A stretch of 64,000 nt of DNA from Limnephilus marmoratus (GCA_917880885.1 OU862909.1:31432405-31496404), one strand, 5' to 3'; numbered from the stretch's first letter, positions 11,204 to 21,382 are shown. Made by a program: numbers and translations. Notes: a model not told the origin generated them from the letters alone.

Positions 11204-14200
11204 TTAGAAAGTCATATATTCTTTAAAGAAATCTCGTCCCCTTTCGAATATCCAATTTTGAACACGAATAGTAAAAAGAGGTATGGTAATATTTGATTTT
11301 ATATCGGTGCTCAATGCATTGTATATTTTGGGGGCAATGAACCAAAATTGTCGGTGAGCAAATGTGGTTCTAGTTTTTGGAACCACGCATCCCAGGTTTG
11401 ATGAAAAGCGGGTTTGGGCTTGATGTTGTGGAGCCACCAGTAGGTTATTTTTCCGTATGTAGGATAGGCTTGTCTTAGTGAATAGTTGGCGAATATCTAA
11501 GACCCTAAATTTAGTAAATAGCACATTAGAGGGGTGGGTAGGTTGGCATTTAAATATGATTCTCAGTATTAGTTTTTGAACTGTAATTATTGGATAAATG
11601 ACGGATTCTGTGCAACCACCCCATCCCAAAATACCATACGATGCAATGGATTGAAAAAGGGCAAAATATACGCTTCGAAGGGTTTTTAGGTCTAAGATGG
11701 ATCTAAGAGAGCAGAATATATGGCAGAGCTTACGGAGTCTTTTTACTGTGTCACTTATGTGTGCTTCCCAACGTAGTTGATCATCTATTATTATGCCCAG
11801 ATATTTAACTTCCTTAGATGATTTAAGGGTAGGACACGTGCAATTTGTAATAGGTGGGGTTCCGGGTGGGTGTGGGTGCATGTTTAGTGAACACGAGTGA
11901 ATTATTGGTTTAGGGCAGTTGTTGGGAAAATTATGTTTGCGTATGGAAAACGTCATATATTGTGTTTTGTCAATATTGAGTGTAAGGAGATTTGTGTCAA
12001 GCCAATGCCTCACTTTTATTAGGCCATTATTAGTTTTGTTGATAACTGCTTGCCATGTTTCATCTTCGAATATTAAGACTGTATCGTCGGCAAATGATAA
12101 AATCTTACCTCCAATATCCATGGTACATAGTGTGTTGATGTATAAAAGAAATAGGAGAGGTCCTAGTACACTGCCTTGCGGTACACCGTAAGACATGGAT
12201 AATTTTTTGCTTTTATTTATTTTGTCAGAGTGGATAAGAGTTTGTTGAGTTCGGTTTGTTAGGTAGTTTTCGAACCATGTGTAGGGTATCCCAGTTATTC
12301 CGATCTGTTGAAGTTTTTTAAGCAGTAAGGGATGGGAGACCGTATCAAATGCTTTTGAGAGATCGAGGAAAACAGCAAGCGGTTTTCGACCAAGGTCGAG
12401 ATTAAAGGAAACTATTTTTGTGAGGGCGGCTATTGCATCTGCGGTACTCCTACCTTTGCGGAAACCATATTGGTTGTCCGATAATATTTTGTTATCTTCA
12501 AGGAACTTGTAGAGTCTATTCTTCACCGCTTTTTCTATGATTTTAGATATTGTGCTAAGTAAAGATATCGGTCGATAGTTATTTACAGATAGTTTGTCTC
12601 CTGATTTGAATATTGGGATTATTGTGGCCTGTTTTAAGGAGTTGGGGAATACACCAGTTTTAAAGCTTAGATTGATTATATGTTTCAGAGGTGAGGCTAT
12701 ATATTTTTGGATATGTTTGATGATTTTTGTTGAAATATGATCTATACCTACAGAGTTAGTGTTTTTAAGGGATGAGATTAGTTCTAAAATTTCTGTGTCA
12801 GTAGTGGGAGTGAAGTGGAAAGGGTTATAACTAAGATTAGTGAGGGGTATATTGTTTGCAAGATCTTTGTCCGAGACGTTGTGTCTGTCTAAAATATTTT
12901 TTGCTAAGTTAGATCCAATATTGGAGAAAAATTGATTGAAATGGTCAGAAATTTTTTCGGGGTCAGAATTGACATGTAATATTTGGTCTTCGATGTTAAT
13001 CTTAACAATGGGTGTATTGGTTTTATTAATATTGGCTATATCTTTAACAATATTCCAAATTTTTTTACTATCACCGGTGGCTTCACTGATTTGTTTATGG
13101 TAGTAATCTCTTTTAACACTGTCAATTATTTTTTTGCAGTTATTTCTATAACGTTTGTAGAATAAGAGAGATGCATAATCGTGGGGATTTTTTCTACAGA
13201 AGTTATGAATCTTATCGCGCTTTCTGATACAGTAGAGAATTCCTGCAGTGATCCATGGTTTGAGTTTTGTGTCAGATCGTTTTTTTTTACTTTTTGTGTA
13301 TGATGTAGCATCGGTTAAGTGGTTACGTACGGTATTTATAAATAATTCACATGCAGAGGTGACATCGGTACAAGAATAGACAAGTTCCCAGTTTTCTTTA
13401 GAGACACTGTTTAGGAGAGTTTCATATGATATCTTTTCTTGAGGGGAAGTATTTTGTGGCGATTTGTGATTTTTATGCGAGAGAGAAGTGATGATTGAAT
13501 AGTGATCTGTAACAGTTGATTGATAGACAATGGATTTGGTGTCTAGTTCACTCTTAACAAATACATGATCTATACAACTGCTAGTGTTTGAGTTTGATTC
13601 TCTAGTTGGTGCTGTAACGGCTGGAAAATATCCTAATAAAGTTAGTGCGTTTAGGTATTCATTTGCTTGAGGATGCATTTTATTAATAATATTTATGTTA
13701 AGATCACCAATTATAAAGGTATTTTGGCGGTGTTCAATGTTTGATAAAATTTCTTGCAGTGAATGTATGAATGGGGTTATATTATGTGTATTCGGAGATC
13801 TGTACATTGTAAGAAGTGTTATATGATTATCAATTTGAATTTGTAGACAGTTTGCATATTTTATTTTGATTTCTTTTACTGAGTGTGAGATGTGATTTTT
13901 AATGTATACAATGACTCCGTCGTTCTGAGTTTGGTTGTGTAGAGTATTATAGTGATTGTAGTTTCTTATCGTTTTAGGGATGAAATTTTCTTGAATCCAG
14001 CATTCACTCAAGACAATTATATCAAAATCTGAAGCAAGGTCAGTGAGGAGAATTAGGAGTTCATCAAAATTTTTGTTTATACTTCTTATGTTCATAGAGA
14101 ATATCGTAAGGGTTGAATTAGTTAATAAAAATTGACGTACTACTTCGGAATCATTGGTAGATATACATGGGATTGGTGTTGTGTTATCTATTAAATCTGC

Positions 14201-14251
14201 TATGTCTTCCATTTTCTGGTTTTTTGTTTTGCATAAATTAATAACAGCCAA
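11204..14251 (-). CDS. LINE-D ORF2: endonuclease and reverse transcriptase
   Basis: 1015 residues from the first Met; Met14 (position 14212) is an alternative start. The N-terminal APE-type endonuclease has SMNIRSINKN (~52-61), SECW, YRSPN, GDLNIN (~183), and TDHYSI (~245), so the metal-binding and catalytic residues are present. The reverse transcriptase follows: NNYRPISLLSTISKIIEKAV, YGFRKGRSTADA, FLDLSKAFD with D630, YGVPQGSVLGPLLF, and FADD at 720-723. A thumb and C-terminal region follow. This enzyme would nick target DNA and reverse-transcribe the element RNA onto the nick. Length and order are normal for CR1/Jockey-group LINEs. Its start overlaps the preceding open frame: ATGGAAGACATAG holds both the Met14 codon and the upstream TAG stop, an arrangement compatible with termination-reinitiation. 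It shares no close identity with LINE-A or LINE-F. Confidence 0.93.
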   Translation of the reverse strand: MAVINLCKTKNQKMEDIADLIDNTTPIPCISTNDSEVVRQFLLTNSTLTIFSMNIRSINKNFDELLILLTDLASDFDIIVLSECWIQENFIPKTIRNYNHYNTLHNQTQNDGVIVYIKNHISHSVKEIKIKYANCLQIQIDNHITLLTMYRSPNTHNITPFIHSLQEILSNIEHRQNTFIIGDLNINIINKMHPQANEYLNALTLLGYFPAVTAPTRESNSNTSSCIDHVFVKSELDTKSIVYQSTVTDHYSIITSLSHKNHKSPQNTSPQEKISYETLLNSVSKENWELVYSCTDVTSACELFINTVRNHLTDATSYTKSKKKRSDTKLKPWITAGILYCIRKRDKIHNFCRKNPHDYASLLFYKRYRNNCKKIIDSVKRDYYHKQISEATGDSKKIWNIVKDIANINKTNTPIVKINIEDQILHVNSDPEKISDHFNQFFSNIGSNLAKNILDRHNVSDKDLANNIPLTNLSYNPFHFTPTTDTEILELISSLKNTNSVGIDHISTKIIKHIQKYIASPLKHIINLSFKTGVFPNSLKQATIIPIFKSGDKLSVNNYRPISLLSTISKIIEKAVKNRLYKFLEDNKILSDNQYGFRKGRSTADAIAALTKIVSFNLDLGRKPLAVFLDLSKAFDTVSHPLLLKKLQQIGITGIPYTWFENYLTNRTQQTLIHSDKINKSKKLSMSYGVPQGSVLGPLLFLLYINTLCTMDIGGKILSFADDTVLIFEDETWQAVINKTNNGLIKVRHWLDTNLLTLNIDKTQYMTFSIRKHNFPNNCPKPIIHSCSLNMHPHPPGTPPITNCTCPTLKSSKEVKYLGIIIDDQLRWEAHISDTVKRLRKLCHIFCSLRSILDLKTLRSVYFALFQSIASYGILGWGGCTESVIYPIITVQKLILRIIFKCQPTHPSNVLFTKFRVLDIRQLFTKTSLSYIRKNNLLVAPQHQAQTRFSSNLGCVVPKTRTTFAHRQFWFIAPKIYNALSTDIKSNITIPLFTIRVQNWIFERGRDFFKEYMTF

Positions 14252-15648
14252 GTTGTAGTGGCATTGGTATGTTTATGAGATAAAGATTTAGTTGATATAA
14301 ATATATAATATATGCACAAATATATAAAGTGTAAATATAGTTGTTGTGAATATAAAATATAAGTACATAATGAATATATGACATAAGCATAAGCATATAG
14401 TGTTAGCTTTGTTAAATAAGGATTTCGTTGTTGTGAGTTTATAATATAAGCATATATAGTATATATAACACAAACATAGGTATATAAGGTATACAAATAG
14501 TTGTTGCGAAAATATAGTATAAGCGTATAGATAATATATAATACGAGCGTATATAGAATATAAAATATAAGCATGTAAATAATAAACTGTAAATAAAACA
14601 TAAGCTTATAAACAGTAAAAAACATCAGCATTAGCATAAAAAGTATATAAGTGGTATAAGGATTTAGTTGTTGCGAATATTTATCATAAGCGTATAAAGT
14701 ATTTATAATATAAGCACAGGTGTATAAAATGTACTTATAGTTGCTGCGGATGTATAACATAAGCATATAAATTATAAACATAAGCACATAAAGAATATAG
14801 AATGTAAGTATGAAAAGAAAATAAAACATAAGCTTAAAAAGATTATAAAACATAAGCATATAAAGAAAATAAAACATAAGCATAAGCATATAAAATATAC
14901 AAGTGATATAAGGATTAAGCTGTTGTGGATATTTAACATACGCACATAAAGTATTTATAATATAAGCATAGGTGTATAAAATGTACTTATAGTGGCTGCG
15001 GATGTATAACATAAGCATATAAATTATAAACATAAACACATAAAGAATATAAAATGTAAGTATGAAAAGAAAATAAAACATTAGCTTAAAAAGATTATAA
15101 AACATAAGCAAATAAAGAAAATAAAACATAAGCATATATAATATACCAGTGATATAAGGATTAAGTTGTTTTGGATATTTAACATAAGCATATAAAGTAT
15201 TTATAATATAAGCATAGGTGTATAAAATGTACTTATAGTTGCTGCGAATGTATAACATAAGCATATAAATTATAAACATAAGCATATAAAGAATATAAAA
15301 TATAAGCTTGAAAAGAAAATAAATAAGAAGCTTAAAAAGATTATAAGACATAAGCATATAAATAAAATAAAACATAAAGTATTGTGGTATACAGAGAATT
15401 AAAAATGAGAGACATACATCCATTAGCTTGCGAAAAAGATGAAGAATTAAATTTAAAGAATTTCGTTTCAAAGAGGTAGTCATTGGAGTGATATTGATTC
15501 TATAAATGATCGTGTAAAGGGGGTAAATATTATGTAGAAAGAAATAATAGTTAAGGATATTAATATTTACAAACAGATGTACATTATATTTAGTTTGTCG
15601 ATGGCATTTCGGGTAATGATAACAGCAATCGATCTTTGTTTGTTTCAC
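14200..15648 (-). CDS. LINE-D inter-ORF open frame, repeat-encoded hydrophobic protein (doubtful)
   Basis: A 482-codon open frame between ORF1 and ORF2, in a different frame from both (ORF1 and ORF2 share a frame). It overlaps ORF1 by 59 nt and ORF2 by 52 nt. The N-terminal ~135 residues are nonrepetitive and rich in Tyr, Ile and Leu. Then ~82-residue units recur, with recognisable pieces such as KYILYTYAYIINTL, QQLNPY and FIIYMLMLYIR, like serial membrane segments. Repeat spacings are 240, 252 and 246 bp, all multiples of three, so the frame survives every unit. Against coding: the repeat is built from CATAAGCATATAAA-type words whose complement contains no stop in any frame, so openness may be a by-product of composition. 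I recognise no homologue and assign no function. Confidence 0.3.
   Translation of the reverse strand: MKQTKIDCCYHYPKCHRQTKYNVHLFVNINILNYYFFLHNIYPLYTIIYRINITPMTTSLKRNSLNLILHLFRKLMDVCLSFLILCIPQYFMFYFIYMLMSYNLFKLLIYFLFKLIFYILYMLMFIIYMLMLYIRSNYKYILYTYAYIINTLYAYVKYPKQLNPYITGILYMLMFYFLYLLMFYNLFKLMFYFLFILTFYILYVFMFIIYMLMLYIRSHYKYILYTYAYIINTLCAYVKYPQQLNPYITCIFYMLMLMFYFLYMLMFYNLFKLMFYFLFILTFYILYVLMFIIYMLMLYIRSNYKYILYTCAYIINTLYAYDKYSQQLNPYTTYILFMLMLMFFTVYKLMFYLQFIIYMLIFYILYTLVLYIIYTLILYFRNNYLYTLYTYVCVIYTIYAYIINSQQRNPYLTKLTLYAYAYVIYSLCTYILYSQQLYLHFIYLCIYYIFISTKSLSHKHTNATTTWLLLIYAKQKTRKWKT
14416..15395. repeat. ~246-bp tandem repeat inside LINE-D
   Basis: Four successive starts of an ATAAGGATT(T/A)-type word lie at about 14416, 14656, 14908 and 15154. 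Each unit contains AGTATTTATAATATAAGCA, a GTGTATAAAATGTACTTATAG word in the later units, and many ATAAGCATATAAA words. The last unit is degraded at its end. Typical LINEs of this group have a short or no gap between ORFs, so a ~1-kb array here is unusual. Confidence 0.8.
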
Positions 15649-16576
15649 TGATGAGTATTGCAGGCGTACCGAACTCCTTACGCACGTATATACGTCCCTG
15701 TTTAATCCACGCGTATTTAAATTTGTCGTCTCTTGTTGCCTTACGGGCCAGGTACCATAGATGTTTGGCTCGAAAAGTCAGGTGTTCGGAAACGTAGACT
15801 TTCGAGCTAGTGCCAGCAATCCCCAGTTGTTGTGTATTTAATTTTTCGGCTGGACTGGATGCTTGCTTGTTGTAGGTTTTGACATCGGAAAGAAATTGGT
15901 CACGGTCCATGTTAGTTTTGAATTTGAAGATGATGGGTTTATGTTCCTTGTTAGTTATTTGAGAAATTCGGTAAGCTGCTTCAACTTCGTTTATATTTAC
16001 ATTAGACTTTGTAGTTTGATGAATGTTATAGAACACATTTTTTAAGTTCTCACCCTTTAGTTCAGGGATTCCCCGAACTTCAATGTTTTTAGACCTATTT
16101 GCACGGTCTATACTATCCATTTGCCCTTCCAAAAATTCAATTCGGGTTTCAAGTTTAGTGTTTTTGTTTTTCAGCTCTTCATTTTGTTCTTCTAAATTAT
16201 GAACTCTTATGAGTATATCTTCATATTGCTTACTCATAGTCGATATCGTTTCTAGAATTTTATTATTTTGTTTAATAATAGCATTTTGAGATTGAAGGAG
16301 CTCGTTTGAGTTATATACACTCAAATCGGTTGAGTTTTTGGTGGTATCCTTGTTTTGTTTATTGGATAGTACTTCCAATGGTTTGCTATCACTGCCCGTC
16401 ATCGAATTGATGCACTGCTTGCATTTTTGCTGAGCGCGTCTTTCTTTGGTGAGGCGGCGATGTGTGTTCTCTGTCACGCCACCACAGTGGAGGTGATATG
16501 TCCCTTTGCACTTTGAGCAAACGAACATAGAATCGTCGGAGATAATGTTTTCTGGGCAGGCACGGCACTCACTCAT
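15590..16576 (-). CDS. LINE-D ORF1: PHD-finger, coiled-coil nucleic-acid chaperone-like protein
   Basis: 328 residues. Residues 4-55 form a PHD-type zinc finger: C4-x2-C7, C20-x2-C23, H28-x2-C31, C52-x2-C55. About 90-160 is a coiled coil with heptads (LEEQNEELKNKNTKLETRIE), expected to trimerise or dimerise. About 165-325 resembles the RRM-like and C-terminal domains shared by LINE ORF1 proteins and the FP-type family (IEVRGIPELKGENL; KPIIFKFKTNMDRDQF). Such proteins bind element RNA and form the ribonucleoprotein used for target-primed reverse transcription. The frame is intact. The element leader lies upstream, with no intron apparent. The PHD finger could bind histone tails and bias insertion, but that is inference. 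Confidence 0.88.
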   Translation of the reverse strand: MSECRACPENIISDDSMFVCSKCKGTYHLHCGGVTENTHRRLTKERRAQQKCKQCINSMTGSDSKPLEVLSNKQNKDTTKNSTDLSVYNSNELLQSQNAIIKQNNKILETISTMSKQYEDILIRVHNLEEQNEELKNKNTKLETRIEFLEGQMDSIDRANRSKNIEVRGIPELKGENLKNVFYNIHQTTKSNVNINEVEAAYRISQITNKEHKPIIFKFKTNMDRDQFLSDVKTYNKQASSPAEKLNTQQLGIAGTSSKVYVSEHLTFRAKHLWYLARKATRDDKFKYAWIKQGRIYVRKEFGTPAILISETNKDRLLLSLPEMPSTN

Positions 16577-17599
16577 GTTGAATTTAGTGGTATGACTCTT
16601 GGTGACTTATTAAATTTTTATAAGAATTATTTTCAGTGTTTTGCGCCTGTCTGCTGTAAAGTCCGCAATAGGGCTAACTTTCTTGACTTGTTTGTTTGTT
16701 TTTAATTGAATAGCAGTGATCCGTATCGAACTTTGTAACGTTTATATTTTTATTAATTGGGCAATTTAGGCACTGTTTTTTGTGTTGAGAATTCCACCGA
16801 AGTGGTATATACACTACTTCACTGATATTAGTTAAATTTTCACTTGAGTTTCAGAGATTCTTATGAATGTTTATATTTTTCGTTTAGTCACTGTGAATGA
16901 GATTTTTAACGGCTGATAAATCCGAAAAAATACACTAATTTGAGTTTAAAATAGGCACAGTCGATGCGCGATATCGAATATAGTAACTTCAGCAATTAAC
17001 GGTTCGATCACTTTAGCTTTTTCTGTTATTATCTTTAATAAACTAGGAGATGACAGTGGCACGACACTTTGTTTGGTAGGTAGGTAGGTAGGTTCATTCA
17101 TTCATTTACTTAAAGAGTTTATTCGAAAATCGAACAATCAAATTTGGTACCTAACATATATGTAGGTACCTATTTAAAATATCTATAATTCTTGATTTGA
17201 TTCGAAATATGAGGTGAATACTTCAAATAAATGCATTAATTTAAAGAGTTTCGAAAATTGAATTTTGATTGAACAACATCATTGTTTTGCAAAATGCCAT
17301 TCTGAATCAGGCCACTTGCATGGATTTCATAAGAACTTGGAAAAAATCGTGCGGATAGATTTTTCTACTAAAATTATGAAAATGTTACAAATTTTTTTTA
17401 GAAACATAGTTTTTTTAAATAAATAAATTCTTTTTTGGGTTCATGACGTCACTACATGAAAATGTTCCGTCTCCGATAATATTCGATTAATTTTATAAAA
17501 TTCCACAATGATTTTTTTTAATATAGTGTTTTTTTTTTTTTTTTTACATTAACTCCACACAGGAGGCCCTGAGGAAAATAATTTCCCTCAGGGCCTATG

Positions 17600-20500
17600 T
17601 CATCTGGGATGCTGTGTGGAGAGTCTTTTTGAGGAGAGGAAGGAATGAACATTGGTCTTGAAGAGACCCATGTTGTAGGAAGGAGGAAACACAGAGGCCG
17701 GCAAATCATTCCACAGCCGAGCTGTTGAACACAAGAACGAGTCGAAGAAACGACCCGTTCTCATGTGACAAATGTCAACCGTGTACAAATGTTGGGCACG
17801 CGTTTGGCGTGTTTCCCGACTATGCACCGGTGCCGAAGGGATCAATGATGCTAGTTCTTCAGAGCATCTTCCATTGTAATACCGGTAGAACAAGGATAGC
17901 ATTCCCACCCGACGCCTGTGCTCTAAAGATTGCAATCCGTCTGTTAAGATGGGAGAATCTATCAAACGGACCGCCCGTTTCTGCACAGAGTCGAGGGTAT
18001 TTTTCAGGTATTTTGGAGCTCCAGACCAGAGATGGCTGCCAAATTCAACCGTGGGGCGTACTTGTGATTTGTACAAGGTTAGCAATTGTGTACTATTAAA
18101 GTATCTGCGGGCCCTGTGGGCCTAGTCACTAATTTTTGTAAACCTCCGTTTCATGAAGTTACGGGTTTAGCTACGTCACATACCCGTTGTTGTTGTTATT
18201 TAAGTTGGCGAATCTGTCAAAATACGGGTATGTGACGTAGCTAAACCCGTAACTTCATGAAACGGAGGTTTACAAAAATTAGTGACTAGGCCCCCTGTAC
18301 AGTACGCCCAGTTTTTGGGAGGCTAACTTTACTCTGGCTTCGATGGAGCCCCCATACCTGAGCTGGTCACTTAGGGTTACACCAAGCATATCAATGGAGG
18401 GCCTGTTCGGAAGATTGCTTCCGTTGAAAGAGACTAGATTTTCATTTCGATCCCTTTTAGACGTAATCAGACAAGATTGGGTCTTTGAAACATTAAATTC
18501 AACGAGATTATTTTTACCCCAAGAGAAAACACTCTCGAGGTAACCGTCCATTCTTTGCTTCAAAGCCCTACGAGCTGTTGGAGTTTGTGAGCCCTTTGGG
18601 GGCTTGTCAAACAAAAAGCTATCATGAACTGTACTGTCATCCGCGTAAGAGTGAATTGGTGCACATGACAAAAGGTCGTTGATGTGCAACAAAAACAAAG
18701 TCGGAGACAGAACCGATCCCTGCGGGACGCCAGCATTTATCGAGTGTGAGGAAGAAGTGAAACCATCGACTACCGTCTGAATCGACCTCTCCCTCAAGAA
18801 GTCGGCAATCCACATACACAAGGATGCGGGAAGTCCGTAAGAATGCAGTTTGTTGACAAGTCCTCGGTGCCAAACCCGGTCAAAGGCCTTGGAGATGTCC
18901 AGTGCAACCGTTTGGGTCTCACCGAAACGTTCCAGGCATCGCCCCCAAACATGCGTCACATACGCGAGAAGATCACCGCACGAGCGGTTCCGCCGGAATC
19001 CGTATTGACGGTCGTTAATAATTTTGTTCTTCTCGAGGTATGTGAGCAGTTTGTCGTTGATCACACGTTCCATCACCTTAGACAGAACTGATGTGATCGC
19101 TATGGGGCGGTAGTTGGCCGGGTTGGAGCGGTCACCCTTCTTTGGAATAGGATGGATAACCGCTTTTTTCCAACCAGAGGGCACAGAGCCAGTCTTCAGG
19201 GACAATTTAAAGAGCTTCGTCAAAATTGGAGCTATTTCTGCAGCGCACCTCTGCAGTACCAGGGCAGGTATTCCGTCAGGCCCACTAGCTTTATTAACAT
19301 CAAGCCCTCGTAAAACATGGAGTACTTCCCGATGCCGAATCCTCAGCTTTTTCATACGAAAACCGCAGTGAGGAACCGACGTCGGGACAGCACCTTGGTC
19401 ATCGAGGGTTGAGTTATCTGCAAACATTTTACCTAATAAGTTTGCCTTTTCGGTGGCGGTGTTTGCTAGTGAGCCGTCAGGTCTGGTGAGAGGTGGCAAA
19501 CTGGATTTGCAGAAATTGCGACCTATTGAGCTCGCAAGCGACCAGAATTGCCTGCTGCCATGCGGGCATGCAGCCAGCTTTCTGCTGATCTGCAGGTCGT
19601 GCTCCAATTTCGACCTATTTATGATTCTCTTGGTTTCCTTTGCCATTTTGTTGTAAGCTGTTCTGTCTTCGGATGTTCTAGATGTGTTGTAGGCTCGGTA
19701 AGCCGCGTTTTTTCGTCGCACTGCTTCAGCGCATTGTCGACTGAACCACGGCTTTGAGCCCACACCAGTTTCCTTAACAGTAGAATGGATGAAGCCATCC
19801 ATCGCGGATGTGATGACTTCACCAATTTCCTGGGCACATCTTGAGGGATCCGAAGTCCGAAAACAGACAGCTGACCACGGAAAAGCATTAAAATGTGCCC
19901 GCAGACCGAACCAATCTGCTGACCTATAGTGCCACACTTTTCTCTTCAGCCTCTCGTTTGGTGGTCTGAAGTTTACAGGGATTGATGTCGTCACCAGGCA
20001 GTGGTCGGACGATCCTAAAGACGCTGTGACTTCAATCCTGTAACCGTGTGGCACAGTAGTTAAAAATAGATCTAACAGATTGGAACGGTGAGTCTGGACA
20101 TCAGGAACCCTTGTAGGCTCCTGAACCATTTGTTCCAATCCGTAGCAAAGGGCAAAGGATTCCGCTTGGCGTCCAGCCGAGTCTGTTGATCCTGAGAACT
20201 TCAACCAAGGTTCGTTATGAACATTGAAGTCCCCCAGGACCACAAACTCTGCCGTAGGGTAGCGGGGCAAGAGGTCATCAATAGTATCGCTTAAGTGTTT
20301 GAAGAGCTCGGACGTGTCTGATTCGCTAAGGTTCGGTGAGCGGTATAAACACGCGTAGAATCTTACCGTACTGGCAAGATTGACGCGTACCCACATTACG
20401 TCGAATCTGGAGTTTTCCAGATTCAACAGTCGCACACAGTTGACGTCAGCTCGACTATAGAGACAGACACCTCCTTTAGGTCTGAACTTGCCTGCGAGGG

Positions 20501-20960
20501 TGAAGCCCGGGCAGTTCAGATAGGAGGTGTCTACAGGCTCAGCTATCTGGGTTTCAGACAGGAAAAGTAGGTTTGGGCGTTGGGAAAAAAGGTGGTGGTG
20601 GACAGAATTTAAATTGGTGTGCAGGCCGCGAATGTTGGTGTAATTCACCAACAGTTTTGGCCCGCACCGGGGACGCCTACTCCTCGCCGCTGTAATGACG
20701 TTATTTGTTGATGGTTGTATATTCATGATTTTATTTGTAGGGTTATTTAAGTGTGATATGAGGGGAAGGAAGGTCAGGGAGGGAAAAGGTAAAGGGGTGG
20801 GTAGGATGCTGGGATTCAGAGTTTCCAGGAGTGACGGACGTATGTATCCAACCCACCCACTGCGGTGCAAGGCGATGGGCAGGGAGAGTCCGGCTGGAGA
20901 GGTCGCCCAATGCGCCCCAAACGCTACTGCTGGGTCCCCTCCGGTCACGAACCGGCACAA
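17600..20960 (-). pseudogene. LINE-A endonuclease/reverse transcriptase, interrupted by a MITE
   Basis: Two collinear open segments, 18279-20960 (893 codons) and 17600-18085, are one ORF cut by the palindromic insertion. Met at 20726 (residue 79) is the more likely true start because recognisable endonuclease sequence begins soon after it. Endonuclease motifs: NYTNIRGLHTN, FLSETQI, LYRSPN, GDFNVHNEPW, SSDHCLV. Reverse transcriptase motifs: NPANYRPIAITSVLSKVMER, YGFRRNRSCGDLL, ALDISKAFD (D688), AGVPQGSVLSPTLF, and YADD at 772-775. The C-terminal segment has TLYKSQVRPTVEFGSHLWSG, RRRVGMLSLFYRYYNGRC and ARLWNDLPASVFPPSYN. The first segment runs off into QKLGVLYRGPSH and a stop inside the MITE. 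Without the insertion the protein would be ~1050 residues and catalytically complete. It is ~98% like the copies at 29388 and 31831, so the family is young. Confidence 0.9.
18118..18293. mobile_element. Perfect palindromic MITE inside LINE-A
   Basis: Arms 18118-18186 and 18225-18293 are identical inverses over 69 bp, beginning GGGCCTAGTCACTAATTTTT, with a 38-nt loop. CCTGT is duplicated at 18113-18117 and 18294-18298 (CCCTGT if the last C is counted as target). The same LINE at 32499-32512 and at 29965-29985 is uninterrupted, which proves the insertion. Arms without a single mismatch imply recent arrival or gene conversion. The superfamily is unknown; a 5-6-bp duplication is not that of hAT, Harbinger or mariner. 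Confidence 0.9.
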
Positions 20961-21301
20961 CAGCAGCGGCGGGGTTTTTACACTCGTTGATGGGGCAGCC
21001 CACCCTCAGTCGTGAGCCTGAGGGTCGGGCCCCTGTACTACCGAGCGACCCGGACAGCGGTAACCGGTTGTAAAGGGTCTCCCTCAACCAGCATCTCCCG
21101 ATCCGGCCCGCCACGCAGAAGGTGGGCCGACGCACCCGCCATCAAGGCCTAGACAAACATCACCCCAAGAACCCGGGCACCACTGCTAAGTCACCAAACG
21201 TAGCGAACCACTTGGGGTGACCTGTGGCAGAGGTGTTGGTCATCCAATAAATGGTTCCCAGGGCGGCGGTACCCATACCCGCCTACCAAATTGATTGAGT
21301 G

Positions 21302-21382
21302 TGGCGCAAAACTACTGTTTTATTTTGAATCTTATTGTAATGTGTAATAAGATTCAAACCATATGAGTAGTTTTTTGCCACC
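21302..21382. repeat. Short hairpin next to the LINE-A 5' end
   Basis: An 81-bp inverted repeat: TGGCGCAAAACTACT pairs with AGTAGTTTTTTGCCA, and TTGAATCTTATT with AATAAGATTCAA. It lies between the LINE-A 5' end and the resumed MITE G sequence. It could be a tiny MITE or part of an older insertion. Confidence 0.5.

Larger units (their letters stand above)
10568..17045 (-). mobile_element. Full-length LINE-D (CR1/Jockey-group non-LTR retrotransposon)
   Basis: A ~6.5-kb minus-strand element. The 3' end is a pure 41-base A-tail (plus-strand T-run 10568-10608). Going 5' come a ~600-bp 3' UTR, ORF2 (11204-14251), a tandem-repeat inter-ORF region, ORF1 (15590-16576) and a leader of up to ~470 bp. 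Both main ORFs are uninterrupted and keep their catalytic motifs, and the A-tail is long and clean, all signs of recent insertion. The 5' edge is not fixed: no convincing target duplication was found, and 17045 is only where leader-like sequence gives way to a GGTA microsatellite. Confidence 0.85.
17528..21288 (-). mobile_element. Near-full-length LINE-A
   Basis: A ~3.76-kb minus-strand non-LTR element inserted in MITE G copy 1. The 3' end is an A-tail (plus-strand T-run near 17528-17546) preceded by GGAGTTAATGT and a hairpin of perfect 10-bp arms GGCCCTGAGG/CCTCAGGGCC. The 5' leader starts near 21288 with AATTTGGTAGGCGGGTATGG and contains GGTACCGCCGCCC. One long endonuclease/reverse-transcriptase ORF is present and no separate large ORF1 was found (a 130-codon frame at 20743-21135 has no motif). 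The only break is the MITE at 18118-18293. The clade cannot be fixed by eye; the enzyme is CR1/Jockey-like. Confidence 0.88.

Noticed and set aside
14288..14473. Separate small minus-strand gene
   Set aside because: Shadow of the LINE-D inter-ORF repeat in another frame.
17075..17101. Telomeric repeat
   Set aside because: The tandem word is GGTA, not the insect TTAGG.
17725..18099. 124-codon plus-strand frame, repeated at 29580-29954 and 32518-32892
   Set aside because: Antisense shadow of the LINE-A reverse-transcriptase C-terminus; its conservation follows from the LINE.
20743..21135. LINE-A ORF1
   Set aside because: 130 codons overlapping the leader, proline/arginine-rich by G+C composition, with no zinc knuckle, coiled coil or RRM features.
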